From Lachnospiraceae bacterium (GTDB lineage Bacteria > Bacillota > Clostridia > Lachnospirales > Lachnospiraceae), in the NCBI GenBank assembly GCA_017453065.1, contig JAFTKW010000011.1, positions 1 to 64,000 on the forward strand: a stretch of 64,000 bases of DNA, read 5' to 3'. The position numbers and the translations under genes are program-made. This document shows, in pieces, positions 1 to 9,404 of the stretch (its first letter is position 1; every line of letters begins with the position of its first letter). The notes under the pieces are model-generated. The model saw nothing but the letters and a program-made list of their open reading frames with translations. It made no database searches and was not told where the DNA came from.

Positions 1-4
1 CCAT
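1..4 (-). CDS. First bases of a gene leaving the left edge
   Basis: Only the start codon region is inside the window. On the minus strand an ATG occupies 4..2, and a strong Shine-Dalgarno AAAGGAGG (complement of 14-21) sits nine bases upstream. The product cannot be known. A candidate promoter lies at 55-82, and a small hairpin (GTGC-GGTT arms, about 33-53) would lie in its short leader. Confidence 0.55.
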
Positions 5-54
5 TTTGGATAACCTCCTTTGTATAATCTCGTGCGGTTGGCGAACCTGCACTC

Positions 55-82
55 ATTATACTACAGGAGGTTTTTTCTTGAA
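55..82 (-). promoter_or_regulatory. Candidate promoter for the gene leaving the left edge
   Basis: On the minus strand a perfect -10 TATAAT (55-60) is preceded by 16 bases and a weak -35 TTCAAG (77-82). It points at the ATG at base 4. The -35 is poor, so the call is tentative. Confidence 0.4.
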
Positions 83-102
83 GCTAAAGCCATCTGGGAA
101 CA

Positions 103-119
103 CACCTGCATAGCAGGTG
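103..119. other. Small hairpin, function unknown
   Basis: CACCTGC and GCAGGTG form a 7-bp stem around ATA. On the plus strand GTTTTATT follows, which resembles a weak terminator, but no plus-strand gene ends here. It lies between the terminator of the GH13 gene and the promoter of the left-edge gene. Confidence 0.3.
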
Positions 120-141
120 GTTTTATTGGTTCTCAAACCAA

Positions 142-174
142 CAAAAAAAGCCGAAGAGATGTGTCTCTTCGACT
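142..174 (-). terminator. Terminator of the GH13 gene
   Basis: Read on the minus strand, AGTCGAAGAGA and TCTCTTCGGCT form an 11-bp stem (one G-T pair) around CACA, followed by seven T residues. It lies 24 bases past the stop codon of the GH13 gene. Confidence 0.85.
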
Positions 175-197
175 TTTGGTTTATTTTATAATGCATT

Positions 198-2090
198 TTA
201 GTAAATTGCCAATAAATAACTAGCCTTTGCAGGCACCACAACCTTTAGCCCCTCATCTGTCTTGCTCCAGGACACTTCGTTTCCTAAAAGTTCCTTTACC
301 CGCTCTCCTTCAAAACCATATTGGTGCGTTGGCAATATAATCTCCGCTTCCTCTTTTTCCATGGAGCAGATGGTAATCAGCATTTCTTGGTCTGTAAATC
401 TTGCAAAAGAAACCACATTCTCTTCAGCATACAAAATTTGGAAACCACCATCTATCAAGGCTTCCGATGAAGTCTTTAGTTTGCAAAGAGTCTGATAATA
501 GGTAAATCGCTCTCTCGCCTCTAACTTACTTTCCCAGTTCCAATCCATAGGATAGCGCGCAAACTCTACAGCATCTATTTTGCCATCCAGCGCAACCTCA
601 TCTCCATAGTAGACATTGGTCGTTCCAGGAAGTGTGAACATCATCAAAACTGCCGCTTTAATTCCCGCCTCGTCAATTTGAGGATTGTTGTGTAGTCTAG
701 GCACATCATGACTATCTAGCAAGTTAAACATCTGATACGCCACCGCCCCGGGCATCTTTCCAAGAAACTGGCAGATTCGCTCTGCCAATTGACTTGCAGA
801 CATATGGCTGTCAAAGCTTCTCATGGCTGGCCATCTGCCCTGTACCAAATCTGGTTCACCCACAAACTGTCTTACTGGTCTTCCACATCCAAAATAGTTC
901 ATAGTGGAATCCCATCTATCTCCCTGCAAATCCTCTGAACAATCTACCCAGTCTTCTGCAAGCAAAAAGACATCCTCTTTTTCATCCTTTAAATAAGTTC
1001 TAATTTCTCGAAGCACTTCCTCATGGACATCAATATCATCATTTCTAGCCAAGCAGTCTGCCACATCAAAGCGCCAGCCATCTATTTCAAATGGTGCCTT
1101 TAGCCATTTCTTTAAGACGCTATCTTCCTTACGGTAAATCACATCTCGAAGTTTTTGGGAACCATAGTTTAACTTTGGCATGGTTGGGACACCAGCCCAT
1201 TTGTCGTAGGACCCATCCTCGCGAATAAAGTAGTAATCTCTCTCCTCGCTGTCAGGATTGTGATATGCTCCCAAGGACACATCATAAAAATCTCCACTTT
1301 TGTTAAACCACTTAGCATCGGAGCTAGTGTGGTTGATAGAGATATCCAGCATGAGACGCATTCCACGTTTGTGCATTTCTTCTGTCAGTTTAGAAAGCGC
1401 CTCATCGCCACCCAAATGTGGATCCACCGCGGTATAGTCCAAACTGTCATAGCGGTGGGCGGATGGACTATAGAAAATAGGATTCAGATAAATCGCATTG
1501 ACACCTAACCGCTGCAAGTAATCCAATTTTTGGATCACACCTTCCAGATCGCCACCGTAAAAATCTACATTTCTGCCTTCTTCATATGGTAGCGCTGGGC
1601 TTCCCCATGGCAAGGCCTTTACCGCTACTCCCTGATAGACAAACTCGCCTTCTTTTACGCTAAGTGCATCATTTCCATTGCAAAAACGCTCTGGGTATAT
1701 CTGATAAAAAACAGAACCTTTTACCCACTGCGCAGGCTTAAAGTCTGCTAATAACACAAAGTCTCTTGTTTCATCTGGGAAATAATCTGTCAGACGATAC
1801 TGCGAGTAATAATGTGGCTTACCATCTATAAAAATCAAAAAGTGGTAATGGAACCTTTTTTCCTTCATGGTGATTTCTGTTTCAAATCGCAACACCTTGC
1901 CTTTTGAAACTAGGTCCATTTGACGGAACTGCTCCATTCCGAATTCTCTAAAACGAATAAATACCTTGTCTGGGTTTGCATCCCCACTCATTTGCAGAGC
2001 AATAGTTACTGTTTCTCCCTTTTTTGGATATGGATTGCTTACAAAATATTTCGTAGTATCACTGTAAATACCATACAACCAATTTTTCAT
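198..2090 (-). CDS. GH13 alpha-amylase family enzyme (neopullulanase / cyclomaltodextrinase type)
   Basis: A 630-residue enzyme expected to hydrolyse alpha-1,4 (and possibly alpha-1,6) links in maltodextrins, cyclodextrins or pullulan. Residues 1 to about 115 look like the beta-sandwich N-domain of the neopullulanase group; the (beta/alpha)8 barrel starts at GSVFYQIYPERF. Catalytic residues are visible: nucleophile Asp in GWRFDVAD (near 341), acid/base Glu in LLAEDW (near 378) and Asp in LLDSHDVPR (near 460). There is no signal peptide, so it acts in the cytoplasm on imported oligosaccharides. AGAGG lies just before the ATG. It is the last gene of a minus-strand run and sits 52 bases after rsmA. 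Exact substrate is inferred. Confidence 0.9.
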   Translation of the reverse strand: MKNWLYGIYSDTTKYFVSNPYPKKGETVTIALQMSGDANPDKVFIRFREFGMEQFRQMDLVSKGKVLRFETEITMKEKRFHYHFLIFIDGKPHYYSQYRLTDYFPDETRDFVLLADFKPAQWVKGSVFYQIYPERFCNGNDALSVKEGEFVYQGVAVKALPWGSPALPYEEGRNVDFYGGDLEGVIQKLDYLQRLGVNAIYLNPIFYSPSAHRYDSLDYTAVDPHLGGDEALSKLTEEMHKRGMRLMLDISINHTSSDAKWFNKSGDFYDVSLGAYHNPDSEERDYYFIREDGSYDKWAGVPTMPKLNYGSQKLRDVIYRKEDSVLKKWLKAPFEIDGWRFDVADCLARNDDIDVHEEVLREIRTYLKDEKEDVFLLAEDWVDCSEDLQGDRWDSTMNYFGCGRPVRQFVGEPDLVQGRWPAMRSFDSHMSASQLAERICQFLGKMPGAVAYQMFNLLDSHDVPRLHNNPQIDEAGIKAAVLMMFTLPGTTNVYYGDEVALDGKIDAVEFARYPMDWNWESKLEARERFTYYQTLCKLKTSSEALIDGGFQILYAEENVVSFARFTDQEMLITICSMEKEEAEIILPTHQYGFEGERVKELLGNEVSWSKTDEGLKVVVPAKASYLLAIY

Positions 2091-2142
2091 AATCCTCTAC
2101 CTCTTTTCAGTTTTTATTGCCCTAAACTTTCACGCCCCACAA

Positions 2143-3000
2143 CTATGAAAGCAAATCACTGAGTAATCCAAACTGCTCAAGAGTAAGCGCCTCGCCTCGA
2201 ATCTGTGCGGACACACCCATTTTGTCCAACGCTTCAAGCACCTGCTCTTTGGTCAATTGTAAATTTGGTGCATTGGTCAGCCCGTTGACCAATGTTTTCC
2301 TGCGCTGATTAAAAGATGCCCTAACCAAATCAAACATAAATCGCTCACTCTTTACCTGCACTGGTGGCTCTTCGTGTCTAGTCAATTTGATTACTGCACT
2401 TCCCACATTTGGTCTAGGGATAAAACAGTTTGGTGGCACATTCGCCACTATCTGAGGCTTGGCATAAAACTGCACCGCCAAGGAAAGTGCTCCATAGTCT
2501 TTTGTACCTGGCCCTACCTGCATACGATCCGCCACTTCCTTTTGCACCATGATGGTAATGCTTTTAAGCGGCACATGGCTCTCAAACAAGCCCATGATAA
2601 TCGGTGTAGTAATATAGTAAGGCAGATTCGCTACCACCTTAATAGGCTTGCCATCGTTTTTCTCCTGAACCAGTTTCGCAATATCTACCTTTAAAATATC
2701 ATCATTGATGATGGTTACATTGTCATAGGCCGACAAGGTGTCCTGCAAAATTGGAATCAAATTCTTGTCAATCTCAACCGCCACCACTTCTCTGGCACTT
2801 TCTGCTAAATACTGTGTCATGGTTCCAATACCAGGTCCGATCTCCAATACACAGTCTTCCTTGGTAATCTCTGCGGAAGAAATAATCTTGTCCAGCACAT
2901 TGGTATCAATCAAAAAGTTCTGTCCAAAACGCTTCTGAAAATTAAAATTGTATTTCTGTAATACCGCTATGGTATTTTGTGGAATTCCTAAATTTGCCAT
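2143..3000 (-). CDS. rsmA: 16S rRNA (adenine1518/1519-N6)-dimethyltransferase
   Basis: RsmA/KsgA dimethylates the two adjacent adenines in helix 45 of 16S rRNA during small-subunit maturation. The start at MANLGIPQNT gives 285 residues, normal for the family, and has AGGGAG upstream; a longer reading from a TTG at 3051 adds 17 residues with no ribosome site. Family motifs are clear: FGQNFLID near the N-terminus, the SAM-binding DCVLEIGPGIGTMT, the catalytic NLPYYITTP, and a C-terminal helical domain. It lies between the HAD fusion gene and the GH13 gene on the same strand. Confidence 0.96.
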   Translation of the reverse strand: MANLGIPQNTIAVLQKYNFNFQKRFGQNFLIDTNVLDKIISSAEITKEDCVLEIGPGIGTMTQYLAESAREVVAVEIDKNLIPILQDTLSAYDNVTIINDDILKVDIAKLVQEKNDGKPIKVVANLPYYITTPIIMGLFESHVPLKSITIMVQKEVADRMQVGPGTKDYGALSLAVQFYAKPQIVANVPPNCFIPRPNVGSAVIKLTRHEEPPVQVKSERFMFDLVRASFNQRRKTLVNGLTNAPNLQLTKEQVLEALDKMGVSAQIRGEALTLEQFGLLSDLLS

Positions 3001-3055
3001 TCTTTTCTCCCTGAAGAAGTCCTTTCCTATTCGTTCTTTGGTAGTGTCCAATCCT

Positions 3056-4282
3056 CTATTTCACATCTTCGCTTAGATAGTCTCTCACCGCAAAAAGATT
3101 CTCAAAAACGCCTGTGCACAGGCCCTTTATCTCCTCTGTTGGTGCAATCATATCTGGCACCATTAGTGCCTTCATCCCTGCACCATGAGCCGCCCTGATT
3201 CCATTGGGGGAATCCTCTATGGCATAAGCTTCCTCTGGCTTTACTCCCATCTCCTTGCATGCCAGCAAATATATCTCTGGATTAGGCTTACTATGCTCTA
3301 CCATGTCTCCACCGACTACAATCTGAAAGTAATCCAGTATCCCTGCATCCTGAAGCTGCTCAAGCACCCGTCCCTTTCTGGTGGAAGAGGCTAGCCCAAT
3401 TCGATAATTGTTCCTCTGCAAATAATCCAACAGTTCACGCACGCCCTTCATCATAGGCAGGCCGTCCCTTGCTATACTCTCCTTGGCCAAAACCACTGCC
3501 CGATTCCACACATCATCATAGGGATACTCTGGTCCCATTAGTTCCATAAAGAGCGCTCTGGTATCTGCCGCATTTCTTCCAATAGCGCCTAGCACTGCCT
3601 CTTTAATATCGTCATATCCATATTCTTTGGCGGCTTCCATCCAGCCCTTGGCATAAATGCTCTCGGTATCAAAAATAACACCGTCCATATCAAAAATGAC
3701 CGTACCTTTGGTCTCCTGCGTCAAATTCATCATCAGCTGCGTTCCCGTAAACATTTCCACCCCCTGCACAAACATCATCCGCCGGTGCAAAAAGGGTTGC
3801 AAATGCTCCTTTACTTTTTTCACATTTCCCACACAGTAGTTTCCATCGGTCACCACTATAATAAGCTTGCTTCTAGCATAAAACAGTTTTAACTGTCTCG
3901 TCAATTCCTGCAACGACTTAGGGCCCGTGACCACAAGGTCGCGAGCCACTTTTGTTAATCCTAGCATATCGGTGGTCTGCTCTACCAATCTAAAATAATC
4001 CTGAAACACGCTGCCCATCTGCACATAAGCCATAGGCGCAAGCTCTTTGACAATCAGACTATCGTCAATCCATTTGATTACATTAAGACGTACGTTTCGA
4101 AAAACTTCGCTGTGTTTTTTCAGTGTAGATACAATTTCTCCTGCGATTTCAGTCAGTTCCTGCTGCGGAATGTGATAATCGCACACCAATGCCATCTCCA
4201 AGATCCCGCCTGCATATCCACCAGGCGCATGGAGAATTCTTTCCACCATATTTTTCAATTGCTTTTGCTGTACTATATTCAT
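3056..4282 (-). CDS. HAD-superfamily phosphatase with an extra N-terminal domain
   Basis: A 408-residue, two-part protein. The C-terminal ~215 residues are a HAD subfamily IA hydrolase of the beta-phosphoglucomutase/phosphatase kind: motif I VIFDMDGVIFD (near 195-205), motif II SST, motif III Lys in HSKPNPEIY, motif IV AIEDSPNG. The N-terminal ~190 residues are not a HAD cap. They end in a strand-turn LIIVVTDGNYCVGN resembling the core of a von Willebrand A fold, but no DxSxS metal site is seen, so that assignment is only a guess. Substrate unknown. The gene starts six bases after the DHHW gene with a weak ribosome site, suggesting coupled translation. Confidence 0.8.
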   Translation of the reverse strand: MNIVQQKQLKNMVERILHAPGGYAGGILEMALVCDYHIPQQELTEIAGEIVSTLKKHSEVFRNVRLNVIKWIDDSLIVKELAPMAYVQMGSVFQDYFRLVEQTTDMLGLTKVARDLVVTGPKSLQELTRQLKLFYARSKLIIVVTDGNYCVGNVKKVKEHLQPFLHRRMMFVQGVEMFTGTQLMMNLTQETKGTVIFDMDGVIFDTESIYAKGWMEAAKEYGYDDIKEAVLGAIGRNAADTRALFMELMGPEYPYDDVWNRAVVLAKESIARDGLPMMKGVRELLDYLQRNNYRIGLASSTRKGRVLEQLQDAGILDYFQIVVGGDMVEHSKPNPEIYLLACKEMGVKPEEAYAIEDSPNGIRAAHGAGMKALMVPDMIAPTEEIKGLCTGVFENLFAVRDYLSEDVK

Positions 4283-4288
4283 GGTCTG

Positions 4289-5446
4289 CTACTTTCTGTA
4301 CTGGAACTCCTCAATAAAGTGAATCACATTGTAAAGAACCAGCATATCATACTCATCTTCTGGCGCATAGTTTTCCGTTGCCAAATCAATCAATTGATAC
4401 AGACTCATATTACAATACCTAAGGTCTATGATGCAAATAGTTTCATAGTGCTCTGTCAGGAAAGGAACTAAGCAGTTTGCATAGGAATCCTTAATCACAA
4501 ACAGTGTCTTTCCATTACTCAATCCAGTCTCTATCTGTACAAAACCATGGTTGTCATCCAAAAAATAGCCGTATTTGTTCTTGGTATCTAAATACTTTTC
4601 TTCATAAATACTGTCTTTCGCAGATGGAGTCATGTCGTAGTAGACCTGATAAGTTCTATCCTCTGGAAGTTTGTATCCTTCCATCACATCAGGGTTTAAA
4701 TCCAAATTGGTCTTGGAATGAAGTGTTCCCAAAAACTCTTCCGAAAGCACTTCCTTGGTCTGCTGGTCAAATGACACTGGTGTCACTCCTATTTCCTCAG
4801 CCCACTCAAGGTATGCAAGGTACGCCCCCTGGGTTGTCCAATGGTGATCTGTCAGGTAATAGATATATTCTTCTTTGTGCTGCTCCAAGGTATCCCACAA
4901 ATCAATGATATGTTCCTGCCCTACTGCTTCTGCCACTTGCTCAAGAAACGGCTTCTGATCAAAATACTGAGCATGGTTTGGAAGTCTGTGGGTTTGTATA
5001 TTATCTGCCGTTGGAGCTAACATCACATGGAAATTATTGAAACTTCCTTGTTCTTCATAGTGTTGCATTAGTTCTGACAGAAGTGTCACCTTTTCTTGTG
5101 CTTTCTGCACATCGATATCAGAAGGCAAATGTTTCTCTATAAGCCCTCCATCCTTGGTCAGATAGACTCCACCTACATCTTTTTTCCCTAACGCTATATC
5201 TGACGCTGTTTTCAGAGCAATCCACTGATCTCTGAATACAAATTGATCTGTAACATAGGTTTCAAAATCAGAAGTGTATTCTCCTTCAAACAGTTCTTTA
5301 AAACTAAACTCTGGTGCAGAGGCAAGAATTCGATTTTCGGTTTGGGAGAACTTTCTATCCTGCGTGATGAAATCAGCAACAGTAAGTCCAAATACCACTG
5401 TCACACCCATCACAATTGTAATTAGTTGCGCTATTCGTTTCTTCAT
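4289..5446 (-). CDS. DHHW family protein (AlgX/AlgJ-like SGNH acyl-transfer partner)
   Basis: A 385-residue protein with one N-terminal membrane segment (about 8-28) and an extracellular domain. The signature YYLTDHHWTTQGAY is at about 194-207, the motif that names the family and provides the Asp-His pair of SGNH-type esterases/acyltransferases. Relatives of AlgJ/AlgX receive an acyl group passed through an MBOAT membrane protein and transfer it to an exported polysaccharide. The MBOAT gene lies immediately upstream (10-base gap), supporting a two-protein surface O-acetylation machine. AGGAGG precedes the ATG. The glycan target cannot be told from this window. Confidence 0.85.
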   Translation of the reverse strand: MKKRIAQLITIVMGVTVVFGLTVADFITQDRKFSQTENRILASAPEFSFKELFEGEYTSDFETYVTDQFVFRDQWIALKTASDIALGKKDVGGVYLTKDGGLIEKHLPSDIDVQKAQEKVTLLSELMQHYEEQGSFNNFHVMLAPTADNIQTHRLPNHAQYFDQKPFLEQVAEAVGQEHIIDLWDTLEQHKEEYIYYLTDHHWTTQGAYLAYLEWAEEIGVTPVSFDQQTKEVLSEEFLGTLHSKTNLDLNPDVMEGYKLPEDRTYQVYYDMTPSAKDSIYEEKYLDTKNKYGYFLDDNHGFVQIETGLSNGKTLFVIKDSYANCLVPFLTEHYETICIIDLRYCNMSLYQLIDLATENYAPEDEYDMLVLYNVIHFIEEFQYRK

Positions 5447-5456
5447 CTGACACCTC

Positions 5457-6866
5457 CTAAAATCTAAAATACAAGAATGGATTGTAGGAAGATTCTACAA
5501 TGTAGCCAATAGAAACAATTAATATCGCTGCCAAAGCAAGGTTTTCTATAACAGAAACCACAATGCTCTCTCTGTGTTTGGCTGTTATCCACAACCAGCC
5601 TTTTTTAAGCAGAGGGGTTGCACCCACAACCAAGATGACCAGCAAAATCCACTGATTGGATAACAGATAAAGTGTAGCCCCACTTAGCAGCCCTGCGCTT
5701 CCCATACCAAACATGGTCTCAAAATACGAAGTAAGTTGTGTCATATCTGATATTTCAAAGAATACCCAGCCAAGCAGTACAACCAACATGGTATATACCC
5801 AGCCAAGCGCTGGCAATTTCTGAAGCACTTTTCCGAGAAACGCTTTTTCCAGAATCAAGAATAACGCAAACCACAGCCCCCACAAAAGAAAGTTCCAGCC
5901 CGCTCCATGCCATATTCCAGTCAGCATCCAAACAATCAAGATATTCAAAAGCTGTCTCTTGATGCCTTTACGGTTTCCGCCAAGTGGAATATACACATAA
6001 TCTCTGAACCAACTTCCGAGCGTCATGTGCCATCTACGCCAAAACTCTGTTATGCTTCTAGATATATATGGATAGTTAAAGTTTTCCGGAAATACAAAGC
6101 CAAAAATGGAACCCAATCCGATCGCCATATCGGAATAGCCAGAAAAGTCAAAGTAAATCTGGAACGCATAGGCTATGATACCTAGCCATGCCATCACCAT
6201 AGTTCTTTCTTCACTGGCCATACCAATCACTTCGGTCCAAATGAGGCCTGCGCTGTTTGCCAGGAGCACTTTTTTGCCTAGTCCAAGAATAAATCTGCGG
6301 ATGCCATAAGCCGTCCCTTGAGGGGTCGTCCTTCGATTGGTCAGTGCTTTGTCCACCTGATTGTACTGTACAATAGGTCCTGCTATCAGCTGAGGGAACA
6401 TAGTTACAAACACGCCGAAATCCAACATACTCTTCTGAGCTTTGGCATCGCCTCGATACACATCAATCGAATAAGACATCGTCTGGAAAGTATAAAAAGA
6501 AATGCCAATTGGCAACGGAAGGATGAGAAGTGGCACAGAAGCACCTGTTACATTGTTAAACACTCCAATTGCAAAATCAGCATACTTAAAGAAACCTAGC
6601 AGTGCTAGATTCACAACGATGGAAGAAACCAAGTACCCCTTTGCACTTTTTCCTTCCTCTTTTCTTTTTTCAATCCTACGCCCATGCCAAAAATCAGAAA
6701 ATGTGGAGAACAACATCAATACCACATAAACTGGTTCTCCCCATGCATAGAAAATGAGGCTCCCAAAAAAGAGAACCCAGTTCTTTACTTTTTGGGGAGC
6801 CACAAAATAGCATAGTAGGAAAATTGGTAAAAACCGAAACATGAATAGTACGCTACTAAAAATCAT
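5457..6866 (-). CDS. MBOAT family O-acyltransferase (AlgI/DltB/PatA-like)
   Basis: A 469-residue polytopic membrane protein. The family signature RRWHMTLGSWFRDYVYIPLG lies in the middle and the essential His is in GIWHGAGW (near 319). It should take acyl groups, usually acetyl from acetyl-CoA, from the cytoplasm and pass them outward to a periplasmic or extracellular acceptor. The C-terminus ends in SYNPFLYFRF, a typical MBOAT tail. AAGGAA precedes the ATG. It is flanked by a DUF4358 lipoprotein upstream and a DHHW protein downstream, a combination I associate with Lachnospiraceae surface-polysaccharide modification. Confidence 0.93.
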   Translation of the reverse strand: MIFSSVLFMFRFLPIFLLCYFVAPQKVKNWVLFFGSLIFYAWGEPVYVVLMLFSTFSDFWHGRRIEKRKEEGKSAKGYLVSSIVVNLALLGFFKYADFAIGVFNNVTGASVPLLILPLPIGISFYTFQTMSYSIDVYRGDAKAQKSMLDFGVFVTMFPQLIAGPIVQYNQVDKALTNRRTTPQGTAYGIRRFILGLGKKVLLANSAGLIWTEVIGMASEERTMVMAWLGIIAYAFQIYFDFSGYSDMAIGLGSIFGFVFPENFNYPYISRSITEFWRRWHMTLGSWFRDYVYIPLGGNRKGIKRQLLNILIVWMLTGIWHGAGWNFLLWGLWFALFLILEKAFLGKVLQKLPALGWVYTMLVVLLGWVFFEISDMTQLTSYFETMFGMGSAGLLSGATLYLLSNQWILLVILVVGATPLLKKGWLWITAKHRESIVVSVIENLALAAILIVSIGYIVESSYNPFLYFRF

Positions 6867-6935
6867 ATCTTTTTCCTTACCATATAAATCATTTTAGCGT
6901 TTACGAGTTACTTTTTTACTCTTGTTCTTGTCAGA

Positions 6936-7583
6936 TTACTGTTCTGCAACAGCTTTGATTGCATCGTAAGCTGTCTGGTTGTCCGCCTGGCATTTTTCAA
7001 TAACAGCCTCTTCGCTAATCTCCTGCTCCGCCATTGTATCTGCGCCAAGCTGGATAAAGCATACGAAGTTACCGATTACATCTACTCTGGATGCCTGAAT
7101 CTTGCCAAGGTTGGAAGGATACTGGAATGTATCGTTAACCAATACATCGCGGTATGCGTTCAACGCTGCTTCTACTGCTTCTACCTGACCTTCTTTGGCC
7201 TGAACAATAATCAAAGTGTCAACATTTGCGCTAATCATTGGCATATCAGCCACATATGCGTCGTACATATCAGGAGTCACCCCATATGTTGTCTCAAGGA
7301 AATCTGCTGGAATTTCCATGTTTGGCCAGAAGTTTTCGCCCAGAGCTGCAATTACTGCATCCTTAAGATCCTGTGGAGTTACGCCTTCAGCCACTTCGCC
7401 GCCATCTGCTTCTGTACTCTCTTCTACTTCTGAGCTCTCCTCTTTTGAGCTTTCCTCTACGCTAGACTCCACTACACTTGTACTAGGTTCTGTAGAGCCA
7501 TTGTTCTTGTCCTTCTTTCCGCCACATGCCACTACAGAAAGTGTCATTGCAGCAAGTAATAATGTTACAACTAATTTCTTCAT
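6936..7583 (-). CDS. DUF4358-type lipoprotein
   Basis: A 215-residue secreted lipoprotein. The start at MKKLVV has AAGAGGAG upstream; an in-frame extension to 7679 would add 32 residues that run over the promoter. The signal peptide ends in the lipobox LSVVAC, followed by a Ser/Glu-rich linker (about 25-75) and a compact domain resembling DUF4358. It leads the cluster that continues with MBOAT and DHHW genes, so it probably assists surface acylation from the outer face of the membrane. The molecular role of the family is unknown to me. Confidence 0.8.
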   Translation of the reverse strand: MKKLVVTLLLAAMTLSVVACGGKKDKNNGSTEPSTSVVESSVEESSKEESSEVEESTEADGGEVAEGVTPQDLKDAVIAALGENFWPNMEIPADFLETTYGVTPDMYDAYVADMPMISANVDTLIIVQAKEGQVEAVEAALNAYRDVLVNDTFQYPSNLGKIQASRVDVIGNFVCFIQLGADTMAEQEISEEAVIEKCQADNQTAYDAIKAVAEQ

Positions 7584-7651
7584 AATCAATCTCCTCTTAA
7601 TAAAACAAAAAACAAATAGTTCACAGATGCTCTTCCTCATCTGCACGGTCA

Positions 7652-7680
7652 GTATAGCATAGCCTAGTACTTTTGTCACG
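7652..7680 (-). promoter_or_regulatory. Promoter of the lipoprotein-MBOAT-DHHW run
   Basis: On the minus strand, -35 GTGACA (7675-7680), a 17-base spacer and -10 TATACT (7652-7657), about 70 bases upstream of the lipoprotein ATG. Confidence 0.6.
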
Positions 7681-7719
7681 TCAACTAATTATTAAGAAAG
7701 TATAACCCAATCTTAAGAG

Positions 7720-7749
7720 TTGTAAACAAATTAGTTTTTGTGTTAAAAT
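7720..7749 (+). promoter_or_regulatory. Promoter of the first ABC-F gene
   Basis: -35 TTGTAA (7720-7725), an 18-base spacer and -10 TAAAAT (7744-7749), followed 50 bases later by TAGGAG and the ATG at 7800. It diverges from the lipoprotein promoter. Confidence 0.6.
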
Positions 7750-7799
7750 GTCTTAGTTACTGCGCCTACCAGCGCATCATGCACATAGGAGTTTGAAAA

Positions 7800-9356
7800 A
7801 TGAGTATTTTAAACGTTGAAAATTTGACACATGGTTTTGGTGACAGAGCTATCTTCGAGGATGTATCCTTTCGCCTTCTAAAAGGGGAACACATTGGTCT
7901 AATCGGTGCCAACGGCGAAGGTAAGTCTACCTTTATGAATATCATCACTGGCAAGCTCATGCCTGATGAAGGCAAAATCGAATGGTCCAAGAATGTACGC
8001 GTTGGCTACTTAGACCAGCATACTGTACTAGAAAAAGGCATGACCATCCGCGATGTTTTGGCCTCCGCCTTCCAATTTTTGTTTGAAATGGAACAGCGCA
8101 TGAATGAAATCTGCGACAAGATGGGCGAAGCTGATGAACAGCAACTAGAAGAATATATGGAAGAGTTGGGAACCATTCAAGATCTTCTCACCATGCATGA
8201 TTTCTATATGATAGATTCCAAAGTAGAGGAAGTAGGTAAGGCCTTGGGGCTTGCAGACATTGGTCTAGACCGTGATGTAACTGAACTAAGCGGTGGCCAG
8301 CGTACCAAAGTTCTTTTGGCAAAACTGCTTTTGGAAAAACCAGACATCCTTCTTTTGGACGAGCCTACCAACTACCTAGATGTGGAGCATATCGAATGGC
8401 TGAAGCGCTACCTCAATGAGTACGAAAACGCCTTCATCCTTATCTCCCACGATATTCCTTTCCTAAATAGCGTAATCAATCTGATTTATCATATGGACAA
8501 CCGTCAGCTTACCCGCTATGTGGGTGACTACGACAAGTTCCAGGAAGTATACGCCATGAAGCAGTCTCAGCTCGAGGCCGCCTACAACAAGCAGCAAAAA
8601 GAAATGGCCGAACTGCGAGACTTCGTAGCCCGCAACAAAGCTCGCGTAGCAACCAGAAACATGGCTATGTCACGCCAGAAAAAGTTGGACAAGATGGATG
8701 TCATTGAACTGGCTGCCGAAAGACCAAAGCCAGAGTTCAACTTCAAAGAAGCCAGAACCCCTAGCCGTTACATCTTCCAAACCAAGGATTTGGTCATCGG
8801 ATATGACGAGCCTCTTTCCAAGCCGCTTAATCTTGAGATGGAGCGAGGCCAGAAAATTGTCCTGACAGGTGCCAACGGTATCGGTAAGACCACTCTGTTA
8901 AAAAGTATCTTAGGCCTGATCAAACCAATTTCCGGCGAAGTAATGCAGGGTGACTACTTGGAAATCGGTTATTTTGAACAGGAAATGAGTCAGGATATTT
9001 CCACCACCTGTATCGAAGAAATCTGGCAGGAGTTCCCAAGCTTTACTCAGTACGAAGTTCGCTCTGCACTGGCAAAATGCGGACTGACTACCAAACACAT
9101 TGAAAGTTTGGTTAAGGTGCTCAGTGGTGGCGAACAGGCGAAGGTACGTCTGTGTAAACTGATTAACCGAAACACCAATATTCTTCTACTAGACGAGCCT
9201 ACTAACCACTTAGATGTGGATGCCAAGGCAGAGTTAAAGAGAGCACTCCAGGCCTATAAAGGCAGCATTCTGATGGTTTGCCATGAGCCTGATTTTTACG
9301 AGGGTTTGGCTACTGACGTGTGGGATTGTACCAAATGGACTACTCGCGTGTTCTAG
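7800..9356 (+). CDS. ABC-F family ATPase (translation factor type)
   Basis: A 518-residue protein with two ABC domains and no membrane segments. First domain: Walker A GANGEGKST (about 36-44), signature LSGGQRTK, Walker B with DEPTNYLD. An interdomain linker (about 240-320) is rich in charged helices, as in proteins that reach the ribosomal P-site. Second domain: GANGIGKTT, LSGGEQAK, DEPTNHLD. ABC-F proteins act on stalled or initiating ribosomes; some give antibiotic resistance. The canonical motifs and lack of a leader attenuator favour a housekeeping EttA/YbiT/Uup-like role, unlike the second ABC-F gene at 18255-19799. TAGGAG lies eight bases before the ATG. Confidence 0.92.
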   Translation: MSILNVENLTHGFGDRAIFEDVSFRLLKGEHIGLIGANGEGKSTFMNIITGKLMPDEGKIEWSKNVRVGYLDQHTVLEKGMTIRDVLASAFQFLFEMEQRMNEICDKMGEADEQQLEEYMEELGTIQDLLTMHDFYMIDSKVEEVGKALGLADIGLDRDVTELSGGQRTKVLLAKLLLEKPDILLLDEPTNYLDVEHIEWLKRYLNEYENAFILISHDIPFLNSVINLIYHMDNRQLTRYVGDYDKFQEVYAMKQSQLEAAYNKQQKEMAELRDFVARNKARVATRNMAMSRQKKLDKMDVIELAAERPKPEFNFKEARTPSRYIFQTKDLVIGYDEPLSKPLNLEMERGQKIVLTGANGIGKTTLLKSILGLIKPISGEVMQGDYLEIGYFEQEMSQDISTTCIEEIWQEFPSFTQYEVRSALAKCGLTTKHIESLVKVLSGGEQAKVRLCKLINRNTNILLLDEPTNHLDVDAKAELKRALQAYKGSILMVCHEPDFYEGLATDVWDCTKWTTRVF

Positions 9357-9404
9357 TCGCCACACTGCCCACTTGCCTCAATGAAAAAGGATATTTCAAA
9401 AAAT

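Noticed and set aside
3001-3051. TTG start 17 codons upstream of rsmA
   Set aside because: No ribosome site, and the extra residues are outside the family's usual N-terminus; the ATG at 3000 has AGGGAG.
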